Assembly (NCBI RefSeq): GCF_037137075.1
Contig: NZ_JBBBNV010000061.1
Location: forward strand, 1 to 5,122
DNA length: 5,122 bases
DNA from: JBBBNV01 sp037137075
Lineage (GTDB): Bacteria > Bacillota > Bacilli > Paenibacillales > NBRC-103111
Reading direction: 5' to 3'
The translations under genes and the position numbers were made by a program. Under the pieces are notes generated by a model, which was not told the DNA's origin, made no database searches, and saw nothing but the letters and a program-made list of their open reading frames with translations. This document shows positions 2,687 to 5,122 of this stretch, piece after piece. The first letter of the stretch is position 1. Every line of letters begins with the position of its first letter.

Positions 2687-5122
2687 TTACTTATCCCGTT
2701 TCAGCAGCCAGTAATCGCTGGCGCGGGCATCCATAATCTCGACTTCTACGGTGTCTTCCTTCACTGTGCCATTGCTGAAGGTGGCCTCGAACAAAAAGTC
2801 TGCAGGCCCTGCTTTCAGTTCCTCGTAATTTGCCCGATACAAACTGCCATCCCAGCCTTGCTGCAGCTCATCCGGAGTCAGCATTGTACTATCTCCGGTC
2901 CGCAGGAACGTGACCTTAACCTCTGTGGCGAACAAGTCACTACGGGATGGGTCAATCACGGTCGTGTCCGCGTGCAATACGAAACGTTCTCCGGCCAAAA
3001 ACTGCACCTTGGCCCAAGGCTGCTCCGGATCACTGCCCTTGGACAAATTGTACTGCTTCCGGTTATATTCCCAGTCCGTAGTATGATCCACGCGGCCCTC
3101 GACGCTGAGCGGCAGCACCGGAATGGATTTTGTAACACTCGCGGTAGCTCCATGCGGATCTGAAACCTCCAGTGTGACCTCATAACTGCCTGGTAGGACA
3201 TCCGGCAGTAATGCCGGATCCGAGGTTTGCGTGCTTGTCGTACCGTTCGGGCTGACAATAGTCCATGTGTAGGTCAGCGGATCGCCGTCCGGATCGCTGG
3301 CCTGACTGATTACCGTCACATTATCGCCCTCATAGGCTGGCTTTGGTGTCCAATCGAAGTCCGCCTCCGGCGCTCGGTTTGTCAGCATCCAGCGGGTTAC
3401 GGCCCATGGGGAATTCGTGTACTCGTCCCATACCATAGCTGTCACCTGCACCAACTGGCCTGCTGGTAAATCTGTCGTTACCTGATGACTTGCTGTCGTA
3501 GATTGGGTGTTGACCATCACCTCGCCGCTATCAATCAGCGTAACATTTCCTGCTTCATTCTTGATAACCACCCGGTATTTCGTAAATGTCGTATCCGGGT
3601 CTAGGTCACTGAACAGCATATCAATCCGTGGCTGTGGACTGCCTGGTGTCGGATTGTCATAAGTGCCGGTCGGGAACGTCAACTCCACGACAGGCGGCAT
3701 GTTTATCTTGAACCACACCGTATTAGAGTACTCCGACCACATCGTTTCATCATCGTCCGTCACCTTCATCCGGGCCTGCAGCAGCACGCCGTTCGGTAAA
3801 TCGCTGTCCACCTGGAAGCTGTTCGTCAGGCTTGAGGTATTCTGATATCGCTCCCCGGTCTGGTACACCAGATTTCCTTCAGCATCCCGGATTTCAATCT
3901 GGAATTTTTTGAAATAGTTGAATTCCTTATCTGCCTGGGACCAATCAATCGGCGGGCGGCGGTTGCCGTTAATGATGGTCGGTCCATTCACGTTCCCGTT
4001 CGGGCTCGTAATCTTCACGGTCGGCGGCGAATTAACGCAGAAGAATTTGAAAGCCGACCACTCGGACCATTCCAGCCCGTCCTTCACCATGACCCGCACA
4101 CGATACTTCTTGCCGCTCTCCAGCTTGCCTGCCGGAATCGCCTTTGCATTCCAATTGCTCCAGGATTCCTCCGCCACTTCCCCGCTGTCATAAGCCACAT
4201 ATCCGGTGTCCATATCAAAGATTTGCAGCCGGTAATGGGTAAAATGCAGCCCGTCCGCATCGTTCTGCGTCCATGTAATCGTTGGTGTGGTGGTGTAGAA
4301 TAACGTGCAAGCACCCGGGTCGTCGCAATCCGGATTCGTAATCTCCACCTCTGGCCGTTCATTTGGCGTCGGCAGCGTGCCGTCAATGGTAATGGTCTGG
4401 ATGTAGAAGTCACTCCAGGCGCTGTACTCGTCCATGACCGCTTCGGCCACCGTGTAAGTGCCGGTTTCCGGCGGAATGACCAGCTTTTGCTTGACCACGG
4501 TGCCGCTTGGCGTGATGTAGTAATATTTCCGGTCCAATACGCCCCGGTTTCCTTCATACCCGCTCATGCAGCTGCCGCCCGGATAGCACCGGTCTACATC
4601 ATAGCTTGTATCGCTCCAGGCTACCGTGTTGTCTGGGTTGGCCGATAACGTAAACTCAGCCACCGGCTTGCGGTGAACAATCAGATTACGGGAATACAAA
4701 TTGGACTGCTTCCGGAACGACTCCGGCGTAACATCGTCCCATTCGGAATACGTCACCCGGTACAAGCCCACCCGTTCGAACGGAGAAACCGGCGCCGGAT
4801 ACGTCTGGCCGTGATGCGGCGACAGGCCAGAGTAGCCGTCCCCGGTATTCAGGAACATGTCTGGATTTGTATGTTCATACGCCCATGCTGTTCCAGCAGG
4901 CCACACCGGGTCATGTTCCGGGTCTTCATAGGCAGTCTCATACTCCACCGGCGCGCCCACCAGTGCCACATCCTTGACCGCATAAATCGAAGAATCTGCA
5001 GCGGCCAAATAGGCGATATCCTTCAGCTCCGCGTAATCGCGATCTGAGAATGGCCCGAATTTTCCTGTTGTAAATGTGCTGTCCGTAACATCGGAAACGA
5101 CAAAGCCGTTCATTTTTACCTT
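2687..5122 (-). CDS. Giant modular extracellular protein, fibronectin-III-like and PKD domains (5' truncated by window edge)
   Basis: The frame is open to the right edge, giving 811 codons. ATG 5111-5113 is probably internal, since no signal peptide follows and only AAGG precedes it. Numbering from that Met, residues 55-147 form a module with YEDPEHDP, WAYEHTNPDMF and VGLYRV. Residues 148-246 are a degenerate PKD-like domain (DTSYDVDR, GTYTVAEAV). Three beta-sandwich repeats of about 107 residues follow (252-360, 362-470, 472-577), each opening with a PPxV-type hinge. Residues 580-668 are a clear PKD domain (SDPDGDPLTYTW, GSYEVTLEVSDPHG). A C-terminal domain (669-808) with HTTDWEYNRKQYN ends in KRDK. 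The composition (Asp, Thr, Trp and Tyr rich, few Cys) is that of a secreted protein. No LPxTG signal or C-terminal membrane anchor is present, so any anchor lies in the missing N-terminus or binding is non-covalent. A role in adhesion or surface contact is inferred. Confidence 0.85.
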   Translation of the reverse strand, partial: KVKMNGFVVSDVTDSTFTTGKFGPFSDRDYAELKDIAYLAAADSSIYAVKDVALVGAPVEYETAYEDPEHDPVWPAGTAWAYEHTNPDMFLNTGDGYSGLSPHHGQTYPAPVSPFERVGLYRVTYSEWDDVTPESFRKQSNLYSRNLIVHRKPVAEFTLSANPDNTVAWSDTSYDVDRCYPGGSCMSGYEGNRGVLDRKYYYITPSGTVVKQKLVIPPETGTYTVAEAVMDEYSAWSDFYIQTITIDGTLPTPNERPEVEITNPDCDDPGACTLFYTTTPTITWTQNDADGLHFTHYRLQIFDMDTGYVAYDSGEVAEESWSNWNAKAIPAGKLESGKKYRVRVMVKDGLEWSEWSAFKFFCVNSPPTVKITSPNGNVNGPTIINGNRRPPIDWSQADKEFNYFKKFQIEIRDAEGNLVYQTGERYQNTSSLTNSFQVDSDLPNGVLLQARMKVTDDDETMWSEYSNTVWFKINMPPVVELTFPTGTYDNPTPGSPQPRIDMLFSDLDPDTTFTKYRVVIKNEAGNVTLIDSGEVMVNTQSTTASHQVTTDLPAGQLVQVTAMVWDEYTNSPWAVTRWMLTNRAPEADFDWTPKPAYEGDNVTVISQASDPDGDPLTYTWTIVSPNGTTSTQTSDPALLPDVLPGSYEVTLEVSDPHGATASVTKSIPVLPLSVEGRVDHTTDWEYNRKQYNLSKGSDPEQPWAKVQFLAGERFVLHADTTVIDPSRSDLFATEVKVTFLRTGDSTMLTPDELQQGWDGSLYRANYEELKAGPADFLFEATFSNGTVKEDTVEVEIMDARASDYWLLKRDK
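3383..4360 (-). repeat. Three tandem fibronectin-III-like protein repeats
   Basis: Within the giant protein, the segments 4034-4360, 3704-4030 and 3383-3700 encode three homologous units of 106-109 residues. Each carries the same landmarks in order: a hinge (RPEVEI, PPTVKI, PPVVEL), a segment with FTHYRLQI, FKKFQIEI or FTKYRVVI, a YDSGEV, YQTGER or IDSGEV turn, an IPAGK, LPNGV or LPAGQ turn, and a final strand with VMVKD, MKVTD or AMVWD. The DNA is well diverged between units, so the duplication is old and stable. Confidence 0.75.

Noticed and set aside
4084..4557. 157-residue minus-strand ORF in another frame of the giant gene
   Set aside because: It is rich in Arg, Thr, Ser and Trp, is fully contained in a clearly modular coding frame, and has no ribosome binding site of its own.
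4673..5047. 124-residue plus-strand ORF
   Set aside because: It lies wholly antisense to the giant surface-protein gene and has an arginine-rich composition typical of a GC-biased shadow frame.
5111..5113. ATG as the true start of the giant surface protein
   Set aside because: The frame continues to the window edge, only a weak AAGG precedes the ATG, and no signal peptide follows. A secreted modular protein should start further upstream.
1..5122. CRISPR array, tRNA, rRNA or riboswitch
   Set aside because: No regularly spaced direct repeats, no cloverleaf-like segments and no recognisable riboswitch cores were seen on either strand.

Overview
The window looks like chromosomal accessory DNA or an integrated element of a Gram-positive Bacillota, most likely Paenibacillus or a close relative. 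This is inferred from strong AGGAGG-type ribosome binding sites, tight gene packing on one strand, and a very large secreted protein built from PKD and fibronectin-III-like modules, a type I associate with Paenibacillus and Clostridia. No rRNA, tRNA or housekeeping gene is present to fix the taxonomy.

Almost everything lies on the minus strand and reads as one gene cluster from right to left. It begins with the C-terminal 811 codons of a giant surface or secreted protein (2687-5122, open at the right edge). A hairpin at 2643-2677 follows. Next comes a 96-residue protein with an HU-like N-terminal pattern (2322-2612), then a 383-residue CpaE/MinD-like ATPase relative whose P-loop has lost its lysines (1214-2365). 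An unrecognised acidic 82-residue protein (947-1195) and a DUF4259-type 105-residue protein (625-942) come after it. A start-less in-frame reading frame (403-624) may be a gene remnant. A strong intrinsic terminator at 335-372 closes the cluster. The genes overlap by 44 nt or are separated by only 18 and 4 nt, so the four small genes are probably cotranscribed and translationally coupled.

The left edge (1-165, plus strand) carries the end of a different gene that converges on the cluster. Its basic C-terminus resembles the tail of a transposase, so an insertion sequence may border the cluster. The stretch 166-334 holds no convincing gene.

The most interesting biological unit is the pairing of a giant modular extracellular protein with a CpaE-like protein that has a degenerate ATP site and a small HU-like partner encoded in an overlapping frame. 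By analogy with CpaE in Tad/Flp pilus loci, this could be a surface-assembly or conjugation-related module, but no pilus ATPase, membrane platform or relaxase lies within the window, so that remains inference.
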